64,000 bases of DNA. Origin: Salipiger sp. CCB-MM3. Lineage in GTDB: Bacteria > Pseudomonadota > Alphaproteobacteria > Rhodobacterales > Rhodobacteraceae. This document shows, in pieces, positions 48,521-57,651 of this stretch; position 1 is the first letter of the stretch, and each line of letters starts with the position of its first letter. Below the pieces are notes generated by a model. It was given only the letters and a program-made list of their open reading frames with translations, was not told where the DNA came from and made no database searches. A program made the translations under genes and the position numbers. The stretch spans positions 310,001-374,000 of the forward strand of contig NZ_CP014595.1 of the NCBI RefSeq assembly GCF_001687105.1, written 5' to 3'.

Positions 48521-48976
48521 TCAGGCCGGAGCGAATTCGTCGCGTAGCAGTTTCTCGATCTTGTCGAGCGGATGGTTGGTCAGGGTCTTGTCCAGTTCGG
48601 CCACGACCTTGTCTGAAACCTCTTTGTGCAGCTTGCTGCGCAGCTCGCCCAGCGTGGCGGGCGGTGCGACCAGAACGATGCGGTCGAACTTGCCCTTATG
48701 CGCCTGCTTGTAGAGGATCTCGGCCAGATCATCGGCGAAGCGTTCCTTCGCCAACTCGTGCCAGTCGGTGTCCTCCACCGCGGATTTCTGGCCCGGTCCG
48801 CCATCGTGCATCCGCCCCGGGCGGTTCGCCGATTGCTCGCGGTCCGAAGGGTTCTCCTGCTCTTCGATGCGCACGACGTTCAGATCGGGATCCTGCTCGT
48901 CCACATCGTTGCGCAGGAACAGCGCTTTTTCGCCGTCCGCGATCAAAACCCAAGTGCCATTGGTGAGAATCGCCAT
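48521..48976 (-). CDS. host attachment protein family (Host_attach)
   Basis: The 151-residue product matches the host-attachment/eRF1-like family (NGTWVLIADGEKALFLRN; FAKQAHKGKFDRIVLVAPPATLGELRSKLHKEVS, then a Glu-rich C-terminus with HPLDKIEKLL). First described in Agrobacterium plant-attachment work; the molecular role is unclear. It is 12 bases downstream of a small hydrophilic protein gene, likely in one transcript. Confidence 0.88.
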   Translation of the reverse strand: MAILTNGTWVLIADGEKALFLRNDVDEQDPDLNVVRIEEQENPSDREQSANRPGRMHDGGPGQKSAVEDTDWHELAKERFADDLAEILYKQAHKGKFDRIVLVAPPATLGELRSKLHKEVSDKVVAELDKTLTNHPLDKIEKLLRDEFAPA

Positions 48977-48988
48977 GGTCGTGCCTCC

Positions 48989-49216
48989 TTACACCTTTTC
49001 CTTGTCGCCGCTGCTGTCCTGATCCTGAGCCAGCGGCCGGGTCGCGCCCGCGGAGGTTTCATCGACGCGCTTCTCCTCGTCGCGCGTCCCGACCTTGCGA
49101 GCCATTTCGCCGCCTTTGCGGCCTTCCTGTGCGGTGGCGCCCGGCGTGACCGGCTGACCGTCGAGGATTTCAGCGGTCTCGCTGCGCCCGTCCTGCGATC
49201 TCTTGCGTTCAGACAT
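48989..49216 (-). CDS. small hydrophilic, disordered protein, unknown
   Basis: The 75-residue product is almost entirely hydrophilic (rich in Glu, Arg, Asp, Ser and Gly) and has no membrane segment or clear domain. AAAAGGAGG precedes the ATG at 49216. It is coupled to the host attachment gene 12 bases downstream, which supports it being real. I recognise no family. Confidence 0.6.
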   Translation of the reverse strand: MSERKRSQDGRSETAEILDGQPVTPGATAQEGRKGGEMARKVGTRDEEKRVDETSAGATRPLAQDQDSSGDKEKV

Positions 49217-49326
49217 AGGGTCCTCCTTTTCTTCTGCTCCCACAACGCAAGGATGTGGGCCCGCGTTCCACCGGCGATCACGCGCCGATCTCACGTCCGG
49301 TCACAGCCGCGCGGGACACAGCAAAA

Positions 49327-49355
49327 CGCCCGGCCCCTCGTGAAGAGGCCGGGCG
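49327..49355 (-). terminator. hairpin after the class I aldolase gene
   Basis: A 9-bp stem CGCCCGGCC/GGCCGGGCG lies 39 bases past the aldolase stop and, on the minus strand, is followed by TTTTGC. Confidence 0.75.
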
Positions 49356-49393
49356 CTTCAGGCCCATCCGGGCCGCGTGCAATCAGGCGTGGA

Positions 49394-50299
49394 TCAGAGC
49401 GACGCCTGGTAGATCTTGTCGATGTTGCTGCCCAGAAGCGCGTTGAACTCATCGTCCGACTGCTTCTTCGACAGGCCCTCGGCCAGCGCACGGCTGAAGG
49501 AGGCGATCATCTTGGCGTTCTTCGACAGGCGCTCGCAGGCGTCATCGGTGGTGTAGCCGCCCGACAGGGCCACCACGCGCACGACGCGCGGGTGATCGGC
49601 CAGACCGTCGTAGAGGCCGGGCTTGCTGGGGATGGTCAGCTTGATCATCACGTCCTCGCCCTCGGCCAGCGTGTCGAGGTGCTTGGCCAGCGACGCCTCG
49701 AGCAGCGCCTCGGCTTCGTCCTTGCTCTCGGAGTGGATGTTCACCTCCGGCTCGAGGATCGGCACCATGCCCGCTGCGATCACCATGCGGCCCACTTCGA
49801 ACTGCTGCGCCACGACGGCCTCGATCCCCTCGGCATTCGCCTCGTGGATCACCGAGCGTTCCTTGGTGCCGAAGATGCCAAAGTTCTGCGCCGCGTCGGT
49901 CAGCAGGTCCTCGAGGCCGGGCATCGGCTTCATCACCTGCACGCCGTTTTCCTGATCTGCCAGACCCTTGTCGATCTTCAGGAAGGGCACCACGCCGCGC
50001 TTTTCCCAGAGGTATTGCGCGGTGGGGATGCCGTCGATCTCGCCGCGCATGGTGCGCTCGAACAGGATCGCGCCCAGCACTTTGTCAGAGGTAAACTCCG
50101 GCGCGGTGATGATGCGGGTGCGCATCTTGTGGATCTCGCCGAACATCTCCGCTTCGCCGTTGTATTCGCTTTCCTCGACGCCGTATTGCAGCAGCGCTTT
50201 CGGGGTCGAGCCGCCGGACTGGTCGAGCGCGGCGATGAAGCCCTTGCCCGTTGCCATCTGGTCTTTTTGCTTTGCAAAAACGGCCTTGTCCTGTGCCAT
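49394..50299 (-). CDS. class I fructose-bisphosphate aldolase
   Basis: The 301-residue product cleaves fructose 1,6-bisphosphate by a Schiff-base mechanism. It has FIAALDQSGGSTPKALLQYG near the N-terminus, VVPFLKIDKGL with the likely Schiff-base lysine, and GGYTTDDACERL. It belongs to the single-chain bacterial class I type. The start ATG at 50299 has GAGGATCTT upstream. It is a single-gene unit. Confidence 0.93.
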   Translation of the reverse strand: MAQDKAVFAKQKDQMATGKGFIAALDQSGGSTPKALLQYGVEESEYNGEAEMFGEIHKMRTRIITAPEFTSDKVLGAILFERTMRGEIDGIPTAQYLWEKRGVVPFLKIDKGLADQENGVQVMKPMPGLEDLLTDAAQNFGIFGTKERSVIHEANAEGIEAVVAQQFEVGRMVIAAGMVPILEPEVNIHSESKDEAEALLEASLAKHLDTLAEGEDVMIKLTIPSKPGLYDGLADHPRVVRVVALSGGYTTDDACERLSKNAKMIASFSRALAEGLSKKQSDDEFNALLGSNIDKIYQASL

Positions 50300-50401
50300 G
50301 GAAGATCCTCTTTAAGATCGTTAAAATTGCTTTGCCAAAGGCTTAGCCCAATCGCCGGGTATTGGATAGATCGAAGCCGCCGTTTATCGCTACCTTTAGC
50401 G

Positions 50402-51754
50402 CTAGCGGGCGGAGATGCGCAGCCAGATGCCGCTGCGCGCCCGCACGGTCAGAAAGGCCACCGGCTCGGGCATCTTCTCGGGGACGATTTCGAGCTTCAG
50501 ATCGCGCAGGATCAGCGACAGCAAAAGCACGCCCTCGACCATGGCAAATCCCGCGCCCGTGCAGACCCTGGGCCCGGCGGAAAACGGCATATAGGCCTCG
50601 CGCGCACAGGTCTTGCCGTTCTCGGTGCCCCAGCGCGCCGGGTCGAAACCGTCAGGATTGTCCCAGAGCCGCTCGTGCCGGTGCTGGTGCCACGGGCTCA
50701 GCACCACCTGCGCGCCCTTGGGCAACTCGCGGTCGCGGAACCGCTCGGGGCAGCGCGTTTCGCGCACCATCATCGGCACCGGCGGATAGAGCCGCAGCGC
50801 CTCGCGGAACACGTCGCGCGACAGCCGCAGCTTGGCGATGTCGGAAAACTCCGGCGTATCGCCCAGAACCTGTGCCTCTTCCGCCAGCCGCTCTTGCCAC
50901 TCGGGATGCGCCGCCACCAGCCACAGCGCCCAGGCCAGCGCCGAGGCAGAGGTCTCATGCCCGGCCAGAAAGAAGATCGCCACCTGATCCACCATCTCCG
51001 AAGTCGAGAAGGTCTCGCCGGTCCGCGGATCGCGCGTGGTCATGATCTTGGTGGCCAGATCATCGGGCGCCCTGCCCGCCGCGATATCCGCCTGCCGCGC
51101 CGCGGTCAGTTCGGTGATCAGCCCGCGGATGCGTCGTGCTGCGGCCTTCGTCGAGGCGCGGTGAAACCGCGGCATCCAGCGCGGCAGAGGCAGAAAGGCG
51201 GCGAGGTTGAGAATGGGCTGGGTGCGCTGGTAGGCGCGGAACTCGTGGAACACCGCCTGCGCCACCTCATGCTCGATCGGCAGCGAAAACAGCGTGCGAA
51301 AGATCACATCGGCAGCGGCGTGGCTGGTGTGCGCCTCGATCTCCACCTCCGCGCCCGCCTCTGCCTTGAGCCGTGCCAGCGCCGCCTGCGCCGCGTCCCA
51401 CATAGCGGGATAGGTCTCACGCAGCCGCCCGCCCTCAAAGGCCGGGTCGATGATCCGCCGCTGGCGCTGCCACGTCTCGCCGTTGGTCAGGAAGACCGAA
51501 TTTCCCAGCAGCGGCCGCAGCCCCTCGGCGATCCGTCCCGACTTGGGAAACTCCATCGGCCGGTCCTTCAGAACCGTTTTCACCAGATCCGGCTGGTTCA
51601 CGAGATAAGACCGAAAGAAGGGCGTGCGAAACTCGGCCATCCACGCCCGATAAAGCCGCGCGGGCTGGGCCGACAGCAGATCGGCCCGAAAGAGCCGCAG
51701 GTAGCGCAGCAGCGAGACCCTGTCGGGCCGCGATTTCGGCTTCGGCGGGATCAT
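50402..51754 (-). CDS. cytochrome P450
   Basis: The 450-residue P450 has the oxygen-binding I helix AGHETSASALAW, the ExxR motif in FREALRLYPP, and the heme-binding block FSAGPRVCTGAGFA with the thiolate Cys. No membrane anchor is visible, so it is a soluble bacterial P450. Its start overlaps the stop of the upstream membrane hydrolase by 4 bases, so both are made together. No ferredoxin or reductase partner is adjacent. The substrate is unknown. Confidence 0.95.
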   Translation of the reverse strand: MIPPKPKSRPDRVSLLRYLRLFRADLLSAQPARLYRAWMAEFRTPFFRSYLVNQPDLVKTVLKDRPMEFPKSGRIAEGLRPLLGNSVFLTNGETWQRQRRIIDPAFEGGRLRETYPAMWDAAQAALARLKAEAGAEVEIEAHTSHAAADVIFRTLFSLPIEHEVAQAVFHEFRAYQRTQPILNLAAFLPLPRWMPRFHRASTKAAARRIRGLITELTAARQADIAAGRAPDDLATKIMTTRDPRTGETFSTSEMVDQVAIFFLAGHETSASALAWALWLVAAHPEWQERLAEEAQVLGDTPEFSDIAKLRLSRDVFREALRLYPPVPMMVRETRCPERFRDRELPKGAQVVLSPWHQHRHERLWDNPDGFDPARWGTENGKTCAREAYMPFSAGPRVCTGAGFAMVEGVLLLSLILRDLKLEIVPEKMPEPVAFLTVRARSGIWLRISAR

Positions 51755-53016
51755 GCGGCGCGCGCTGATGAACTTGTGGGCGCGGTCGAGGTGAAGCGGT
51801 TCACCGGCGCCTCCAGCCGACTTGCCGAGGGCGGGCGCTGCGCATAGCGCGTGGCCAGCGTCAGCGGCCCGGCGGTGATGCGGAAATAGTCATAGTCGAG
51901 CGGCCTGTCGAAGGCGCAGAGATACTGGAAATGCAGCCGGAAGAAGCGCCAGCGCAGCTCTTTCCAGCGCGCGGGGCTGAGCGAGCGGGTGAATTGCGCC
52001 GAGAACACCAAGGGCCAGCGCTTGCCCTCGGGCGCCACGCCCGACACCGCCACCGGATCGCAAAGCGCAAAGGCGCAGCCATCGCCGGGCGCGGTCACAT
52101 CCACCCAAGTCAGTTCGCCGCGCTGCGACAGATAGGCAAGATCAGCGCGCAGCCGCCATGCCTCGGGCAAGAAAGACACCATGGGCACCACCTGGCCAAG
52201 GCTGAGAAATCCCAGCCGAGGCCCCTGCTCCGGCACTTTGCCCGACCGGATGAGATCGGCGAGGATCGACACCGCCAGATGCGCGCCGGAGCTGTGCCCG
52301 ACCACCAGCACCTCATCCACCTCTTCGCGCAGCGCCGCGGCGATGATCTCGCCGAACAGCGACAGCCGCGCTTCCAACTCGGGCGGATTAGCACCACGGT
52401 GACGGGCGGAATAGGCGTAATCATGCATGAGGTAATAGGCGAAGAACTTGCCGTCCTTGGCCTGAAACCAGCGCAGCAGCGCCCAGCCGAGCCCCAGCCC
52501 TGCCGCAGCGCCAATGATCCGCGCGACGAGCCCCAGCAGCGGTTCCGCCAGCGTCGCCAGCGCGTAGACACCCCACGCCAGCAGCGCCGCGAGCAGCAGT
52601 TGCAGTAGCAGCATCCCCACCGGGTAAAGCGCCGCAATGACCGGTCCTTTGCGCAGCCGCATCAGCCGAAAGAGCGCGCCGGTGGAGATATACACCCAAG
52701 CCGTCCGCAGCAGCTGCAGGTAAGTGGCGGGAATGGAGTTGGACATGCTGGAGCGCACAATTTCGGACCAGACCAGCACCTCGATCTCTGCCGACACCTG
52801 CGCGCCGTCCATCTCGGCCGCCACCTGCCAGCCATAGGGGCTGCCGGGCACCGCGCTCTTGGGTTTGGGTTTCAGCGTCAGCGCATAGCCCGAGATCGCC
52901 GCCTGCGCGGCGCCCTCCTTGCGGTAGAGCTCACGGTAGCGGCGCGGATGGATCGGATCATAGCCGGGGATGTAGAACACCCGCCTGCGCCGCACCTCTG
53001 GCTGCCCGTCACTCAT
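51751..53016 (-). CDS. membrane alpha/beta-hydrolase-like protein
   Basis: The 421-residue product starts with a soluble segment (RRVFYIPGYDPIHPRRYRELYRKEGAAQ). It has two strong membrane helices near residues 125-180, then an alpha/beta-hydrolase region with the nucleophile elbow VVGHSSGAHLAVSIL (Ser). A possible acid/His pair lies further on (TWVDVTAPGDGC; RLHFQYLC). Function is not known. It overlaps the P450 start, so it may supply or process the P450 substrate. Confidence 0.75.
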   Translation of the reverse strand: MSDGQPEVRRRRVFYIPGYDPIHPRRYRELYRKEGAAQAAISGYALTLKPKPKSAVPGSPYGWQVAAEMDGAQVSAEIEVLVWSEIVRSSMSNSIPATYLQLLRTAWVYISTGALFRLMRLRKGPVIAALYPVGMLLLQLLLAALLAWGVYALATLAEPLLGLVARIIGAAAGLGLGWALLRWFQAKDGKFFAYYLMHDYAYSARHRGANPPELEARLSLFGEIIAAALREEVDEVLVVGHSSGAHLAVSILADLIRSGKVPEQGPRLGFLSLGQVVPMVSFLPEAWRLRADLAYLSQRGELTWVDVTAPGDGCAFALCDPVAVSGVAPEGKRWPLVFSAQFTRSLSPARWKELRWRFFRLHFQYLCAFDRPLDYDYFRITAGPLTLATRYAQRPPSASRLEAPVNRFTSTAPTSSSARAA

Positions 53017-53092
53017 ACCCCTGCCCTCACTGCTCTTTGGACGATGCCTTTAGCAGCCCGCGAGGGCAAGAGTGAGGCAGTGGCAAGGCAGG

Positions 53093-53169
53093 CTTTAATC
53101 TTTCCCCAAATACTCATCCCGCCCGCAGTAGCAGAGCCTCCGGCGGGAGTATTTTCCGAAAGATGAAAG
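53093..53169. repeat. inverted pair of type-C intergenic repeats
   Basis: CTTTAATCTTTCC...CAAATACTC (53093-53115) and GGGAGTATTTTCCGAAAGATGAAAG-like right arm (53145-53169) are inverted copies. The right arm ends 2 bases before the CcdA-family stop codon. Confidence 0.6.
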
Positions 53170-53171
53170 TG

Positions 53172-53924
53172 TCAGCCGAGCTGCCCCAGCGCCGGGAAGG
53201 TTTCCAGCAGCCAGAACGAGAAGGCCGAGAAGGCCCCGGTCAGCAGCGCCAGACCGACGGCGATGAGCAGGACGCCCATGATCCGCTCGATGGTCTTCAT
53301 ATGGCGCTTCATGCGGTTCATCAGCCCCATGGCGCGGCTCAGGAACATCGCCGCCAGCAGGAACGGCAGCCCAAGGCCAAGCGCGTAAACTCCCAAGAGC
53401 AGCGTGCCGCGCGCCACCGAGCTTTCGGTTGCCGCCAGCGACAGGATCGCGCCAAGCTGCGGGCCGATGCAGGGCGTCCAGCCGAAGGCGAAGGCGAGCC
53501 CCAGCAGATAGGCGCCGAAGGCCGAACCGCCCGCCTCACCGGTGTCGAGACGCGCCTCGCGGTCGAGGAAGGGAATGCGGAAGACATGCAGGAAATGCAG
53601 CCCGAAGACGATCACCACGACGCCGGAGATACGCGCCAGAAGCAGTTGGTTCTGCAAAAAGAACGTGCCCAGCCAAGACGCGGTGAACCCCAGCAGGATG
53701 AACACCGTCGACAGACCGAGCACAAAGAAGAGCGCCGCGATGAAGGCGCGCCAGCGGGCGCTGCCACCGGCCTGCATCTCCTGCAGGCTCACGCCCGACA
53801 TGAAGGCCAGATAGGGCGGCACAATGGGCAGCACGCAGGGGCTGAGAAACGAAATCACGCCCCCGAAAAGCGCCACGAGCATGGCGGGGAGCAGGCTTGC
53901 GTCGATGATCTCGATTCCGAACAT
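53172..53924 (-). CDS. CcdA-family cytochrome c biogenesis / thiol-disulfide transporter
   Basis: The 250-residue product has six predicted helices with the paired cysteines in ISFLSPCVLPIVPPYLAF and GWTPCIGPQLGAI. CcdA/DsbD-type proteins carry electrons from cytoplasmic thioredoxin to periplasmic thiols, for cytochrome c maturation or redox repair. The DUF1223 protein elsewhere in the window could be a partner, but that is speculation. Confidence 0.92.
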   Translation of the reverse strand: MFGIEIIDASLLPAMLVALFGGVISFLSPCVLPIVPPYLAFMSGVSLQEMQAGGSARWRAFIAALFFVLGLSTVFILLGFTASWLGTFFLQNQLLLARISGVVVIVFGLHFLHVFRIPFLDREARLDTGEAGGSAFGAYLLGLAFAFGWTPCIGPQLGAILSLAATESSVARGTLLLGVYALGLGLPFLLAAMFLSRAMGLMNRMKRHMKTIERIMGVLLIAVGLALLTGAFSAFSFWLLETFPALGQLG

Positions 53925-54041
53925 GCCACCCGAATAGGCGATCGCGCTTGCCGCGTCATCAGACAGCTTGTCACGTCTGCGTTGCCGCAGGTCCTCTGAT
54001 GTTACAGAGCCACGGCTTCACGCGCGGCGCGAATGAACAAA

Positions 54042-54069
54042 AACGCCCCGGCGCGAGCACCGGGGCGTT
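54042..54069 (-). terminator. intrinsic terminator after rne
   Basis: A perfect 10-bp stem AACGCCCCGG/CCGGGGCGTT with an 8-base loop lies 44 bases past the rne stop. On the minus strand it is followed by TTTTTG. Confidence 0.85.
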
Positions 54070-54112
54070 CTTATCTCTGTCCTGCGGGTCTAGCTTGCGC
54101 TGCGGCGTCGCC

Positions 54113-56983
54113 TCAGCGGCTCCACCATCCGCGACGCTTGGGCTTCGGAGCCTCTTCCTGAACCGGCTCTGCCGAGACAGGCTCGGGTTCCGGCGCGGGC
54201 TCAGGCTGAGGCTCGGGCTCAGCGGGCGTTTCCGCAACCGGCACCTCTTCGGCGGGTGCTTCAGGCGCAGCCTCGGCCTGCGGCTCGACCGGAGCTTCGG
54301 CGACGGGCGCCTCGCTTACCGGCTCGGGCGCCGCTTCGACCTCGGTCACCACCGGCTCTTCGCTCACCGCAGGTGCCGCCTCTTCCGCAGCGGCTTCGGG
54401 CGCAGGCGCGGCAGCAGCTTCAACAGCAGCTTCCGCCGGTGCCTCGGCTGCCGGTGCCTCAGTCGGTGCCTCCGTCGCTTCGGGCTCGGCCTTCTTGCGG
54501 CTGCGCGAGCGGCGGGTGCGCTTGGGCTTCTCGGCGGGCGCCTCTTCGGCAGCAGGCGCCTCAGTGGAAGCCTCGCTGGAGGCCTCGGTGGAGCCTGCCT
54601 CTGCCGGCGCCACCTCGGTCGCAGCTTCCGCCGTTCCGGTCACCGTTTCAGCAGCGGCAGCTTCGGAGACTTCGGTCGGAGTGGCGTCATTGCCCTCGCC
54701 GTTGCCCTCACCATTCTCGCCGTTCTGCGCGTCCTTGTTCTTCGAACGCGAGCGGCGGCGGCGGCGGCGGCGCTTCTTCGGCTTGCCGTCACCGTCTTCG
54801 GATCCGTTGCCGTTCTCGCCGTTGCCGTCACTGGAAGAGTTGTCTTCAGCCTGATCTTCAGCCTGAGTTTCGAGCTGATCCTCGTCCTCGTCTTCTTCGG
54901 CGGCCACGTCTTCGTCGACCTGATCCATCAGCGAGGCGTTGGCCGAGACCACCGGCGCGACCACTTCGGGCACGTTGCGGGTGGCGGTCTTGAACTTCTC
55001 CATGGTGAAGTCGGGGCTGACGAGGTGCAGATCGCCCTCGATGCGCACGGCCATGCCGTAGCGCGCCTCGATCTGGGCCACATGCTCGCGCTTCTGGTTC
55101 ATCAGGTAGTTGGCGATGCCCACCGGGCATTTCACCAGCACCTCACGCGAGCGGCGGCGCACGCCCTCTTCCTCGACCTGACGCAGGATGTTCAGCGCCA
55201 TATTGTCATCCGAGCGGATAAGGCCGGTGCCGTGGCAGGCCGCGCAGGGCTGCGTGGTGGCCTCGATCATGCCCGGGCGCAGACGCTGGCGCGACATCTC
55301 CAGCAGGCCGAAGCCCGAGATGCGGCCAACCTGAATGCGCGCACGATCGGTCTTGAGCTTGTCTTTCAGCTTCTTCTCGACGGCGGCGTTGTTCTTGCGC
55401 TCTTCCATGTCGATGAAGTCGATGACGATCAGACCCGCGAGGTCGCGCAGACGCAGCTGACGCGCCACTTCTTCGGCGGCCTCTAGGTTGGTCTTGAGCG
55501 CCGTCTCTTCGATCGATCCTTCCTTGGTGGCCCGGCCCGAGTTCACGTCGATCGCCACCAGCGCCTCGGTCACACCGATCACGATGTAGCCGCCGGATTT
55601 CAGCTGGACCGTCGGGTTGAACATGCCCGCGAGGTAGCTTTCGACCTGATAGCGCGCGAAGAGCGGCATCGGGTCGAGGTAGTGTTTCACGTTCTTCGCG
55701 TGGGACGGCATGATCATCTTCATGAAGTCCTTGGCGATGCGGTAGCCGCGCTCGCCTTCCACGTGAACTTCGTCGATCTCGCGGTTGTAGAGGTCGCGGA
55801 TCGAGCGCTTGATGAGGTCGCCCTCTTCGTAAATCTTCGCCGGGGCAACCGACTTCAGCGTCAGTTCGCGGATCTGCTCCCAGAGGCGCTGCAGGTATTC
55901 ATAGTCGCGCTTGATCTCGGTCTTGGTGCGCTTGGCACCCGCGGTGCGGATGATCAGACCGGCGCCCTTGGGCACGTCGATGGTCTGCGCGATCTCCTTG
56001 AGCTTCGAGCGGTCGGCGGCATTGGTGATCTTGCGCGAGATGCCGCCGCCACGGGCGGTATTCGGCATCAGAACGCAATAGCGGCCCGCAAGCGACAGAT
56101 AGGTGGTGAGCGCCGCGCCCTTGTTGCCGCGCTCCTCCTTGACGACCTGCACCAGAAGGATCTGGCGGACTTTGATGACTTCTTGGATCTTGTACTTGCG
56201 CGGACGCGGCTTGCGCGCCGGGCGGATGTCTTCCTCGGTGTCGTCGTCAGCGACCGACTCGATGCTGTCATCGGCTTTCGAAGAGCCAACGTGATCGTCG
56301 TCATGATCCTCGTCGTCGTCTTCGACCGGCGCCTTGGCTTCGGTCTCGGGCGCGCCTGCATCCGTCTCCGGGGTGCCCACCACCTCGGCCTCTGCCGCGG
56401 CGGTGTCCGCTTCAGTGCTGTCGTTGGGGCCATCGTTGGGCTCTTCGACCGGGGTCTCGGCCACGGTCTCCATCGGCGACAGGCCTTCGCCCTCGCCCGG
56501 CTCGACGGTGTCGTCGCCGAGGTCAATGGTCTCCATACCCGATATGCCGGTCGACACTTCGGACACTTCGCTGGTCACCGTCTTGTCGTCGGTGCTGGCC
56601 TTCTCGGCCTTGCTGCGCGAGCGCGAACGACGGGTGCGCGAGCGCGAGGATTTCGAGCGCGACTTTTCCTTGTCGTCGTCATCGTCCTCGGCGGCGAGTG
56701 CAGCCTCTTCCTCCATCAGCGCCTGACGGTCGGCGACGGGGATCTGGTAATAATCGGGGTGGATCTCGGAAAACGCGAGGAACCCGTGGCGGTTGCCGCC
56801 GTAGTCCACGAAAGCGGCCTGAAGCGACGGCTCGACCCGCGTGACTTTCGCGAGATAGATATTGCCTGCTAGTTGGCGCTTGTTTTCCGATTCAAAGTCG
56901 AATTCCTCGACCTTGTTTCCGTCGACCACCACAACGCGGGTCTCTTCCGCGTGGGTGGCATCGATGAGCATTTTCTTTGCCAT
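54113..56983 (-). CDS. rne: ribonuclease E
   Basis: RNase E is the main mRNA-decay and rRNA-processing endonuclease. The 956-residue product has an N-terminal S1 domain (GNIYLAKVTRVEPSLQAAFVDYGGNRHGFL) interrupted by an Asp/Glu/Ser/Arg-rich insert (about residues 90-270). The catalytic region has VDVNSGRATKEGS and LIVIDFIDM, and a Zn-link CAACHGTG. The C-terminal third is an Arg-rich patch and a long Ala/Glu/Pro linker ending in RRGWWSR. The ATG at 56983 gives the family N-terminus; a longer frame adds unrelated residues. A long 5' leader precedes it. Confidence 0.96.
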   Translation of the reverse strand: MAKKMLIDATHAEETRVVVVDGNKVEEFDFESENKRQLAGNIYLAKVTRVEPSLQAAFVDYGGNRHGFLAFSEIHPDYYQIPVADRQALMEEEAALAAEDDDDDKEKSRSKSSRSRTRRSRSRSKAEKASTDDKTVTSEVSEVSTGISGMETIDLGDDTVEPGEGEGLSPMETVAETPVEEPNDGPNDSTEADTAAAEAEVVGTPETDAGAPETEAKAPVEDDDEDHDDDHVGSSKADDSIESVADDDTEEDIRPARKPRPRKYKIQEVIKVRQILLVQVVKEERGNKGAALTTYLSLAGRYCVLMPNTARGGGISRKITNAADRSKLKEIAQTIDVPKGAGLIIRTAGAKRTKTEIKRDYEYLQRLWEQIRELTLKSVAPAKIYEEGDLIKRSIRDLYNREIDEVHVEGERGYRIAKDFMKMIMPSHAKNVKHYLDPMPLFARYQVESYLAGMFNPTVQLKSGGYIVIGVTEALVAIDVNSGRATKEGSIEETALKTNLEAAEEVARQLRLRDLAGLIVIDFIDMEERKNNAAVEKKLKDKLKTDRARIQVGRISGFGLLEMSRQRLRPGMIEATTQPCAACHGTGLIRSDDNMALNILRQVEEEGVRRRSREVLVKCPVGIANYLMNQKREHVAQIEARYGMAVRIEGDLHLVSPDFTMEKFKTATRNVPEVVAPVVSANASLMDQVDEDVAAEEDEDEDQLETQAEDQAEDNSSSDGNGENGNGSEDGDGKPKKRRRRRRRSRSKNKDAQNGENGEGNGEGNDATPTEVSEAAAAETVTGTAEAATEVAPAEAGSTEASSEASTEAPAAEEAPAEKPKRTRRSRSRKKAEPEATEAPTEAPAAEAPAEAAVEAAAAPAPEAAAEEAAPAVSEEPVVTEVEAAPEPVSEAPVAEAPVEPQAEAAPEAPAEEVPVAETPAEPEPQPEPAPEPEPVSAEPVQEEAPKPKRRGWWSR

Positions 56984-57362
56984 GTTTTCCGTATGCACGG
57001 CACATGCGCCAAGGGCCCGGGCGGAGCCGGGCTGCGTGGTGATGTGGCGTGGCTTGTCTGGGCGCTGAGCGGCGCGCAGGCACGGGAAGACAATCTGTCT
57101 TCGCCCGGGTGCCTCACTTGCGTCGCGCGCGTCATCGCGTTTCTTCTCCGACACCCTCGCCGCGGATCGCGCCTTGGTGCCTTGTTGCGGCCCGGAGCGT
57201 TGGATGTCCGGACGGTGTACTCGGCCTTGCGGCCTGATCGGTCTGCCCGGGGTCCCTGTACGGACGGCTCCGGAGCAGCGAAACTCTTTGGCTTTTCACG
57301 AAACTGCAGCGCGGCTATCGGCTGTGGATAACCATGTGCGAAACGCAATTGCCTAACAGGTA

Positions 57363-57392
57363 GCATAGGGGCATCGCAGCCCCAATGACAAT
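57363..57392 (-). promoter_or_regulatory. candidate sigma70 promoter of rne
   Basis: On the minus strand TTGTCA, an 18-base spacer and TATGCT read toward rne. This gives a 5' leader of about 370 bases, similar in length to the autoregulatory rne leader known from E. coli. Confidence 0.45.
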
Positions 57393-57472
57393 ATCCAATA
57401 TGACGCGCGCATGAATTCCCCGTCCCATTGCCCGATGGCTGCACAAAGCCCGCCAGACGTCCCCTCTCCCGG

Positions 57473-57496
57473 CTTTCATTGTTCCCCAAATACGCA
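57473..57496. repeat. single type-A intergenic repeat
   Basis: CTTTCATTGTTC, then CAAATACGCA, matches arms of the pairs at 21432 and 44293. No inverted partner is seen here. Confidence 0.55.
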
Positions 57497-57558
57497 GCGA
57501 CACGCCGCGCCCTCCGCTCGAGTCTCATCGCTCCCTTCGCCGCGCGCCCACCTCAATT

Positions 57559-57568
57559 TGGTATACCA
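57559..57568. promoter_or_regulatory. palindrome TGGTATACCA, candidate GntR-type operator
   Basis: A perfect 10-bp palindrome in AT-rich DNA about 84 bases before the aldolase start. TGGTATACCA-like sites are common for FadR/VanR-type GntR regulators. No regulator gene is adjacent. Confidence 0.45.
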
Positions 57569-57651
57569 TTTATATTGACCTTGCGTCGCGCAGGGTATTC
57601 AACTCGTCCGGGTGGCCCGGGCACGCAGGCTCGCGCCAAGACGAGGAGGAC

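Larger units (their letters stand above)
56984..57651. other. 668-base gene-free region: rne leader and divergent promoters
   Basis: On the minus strand a candidate promoter (57363-57392) implies a leader of about 370 bases before rne. The region also holds a type-A repeat (57473-57496) and a palindrome upstream of the aldolase gene (57559-57568). Small ORFs here have no good start signals and look spurious. Confidence 0.55.

Noticed and set aside
50322..50338. TTTAAG/GTTAAA near the class I aldolase start as a third PmrA-like box
   Set aside because: Spacing is 3 rather than 5 and the hexamers do not match; it looks like an ordinary AT-rich promoter region.
48626..51847. 1073-codon plus-strand frame opposite the host-attachment, aldolase and P450 genes
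   Set aside because: It spans several real genes and gaps; composition is that of a shadow frame.
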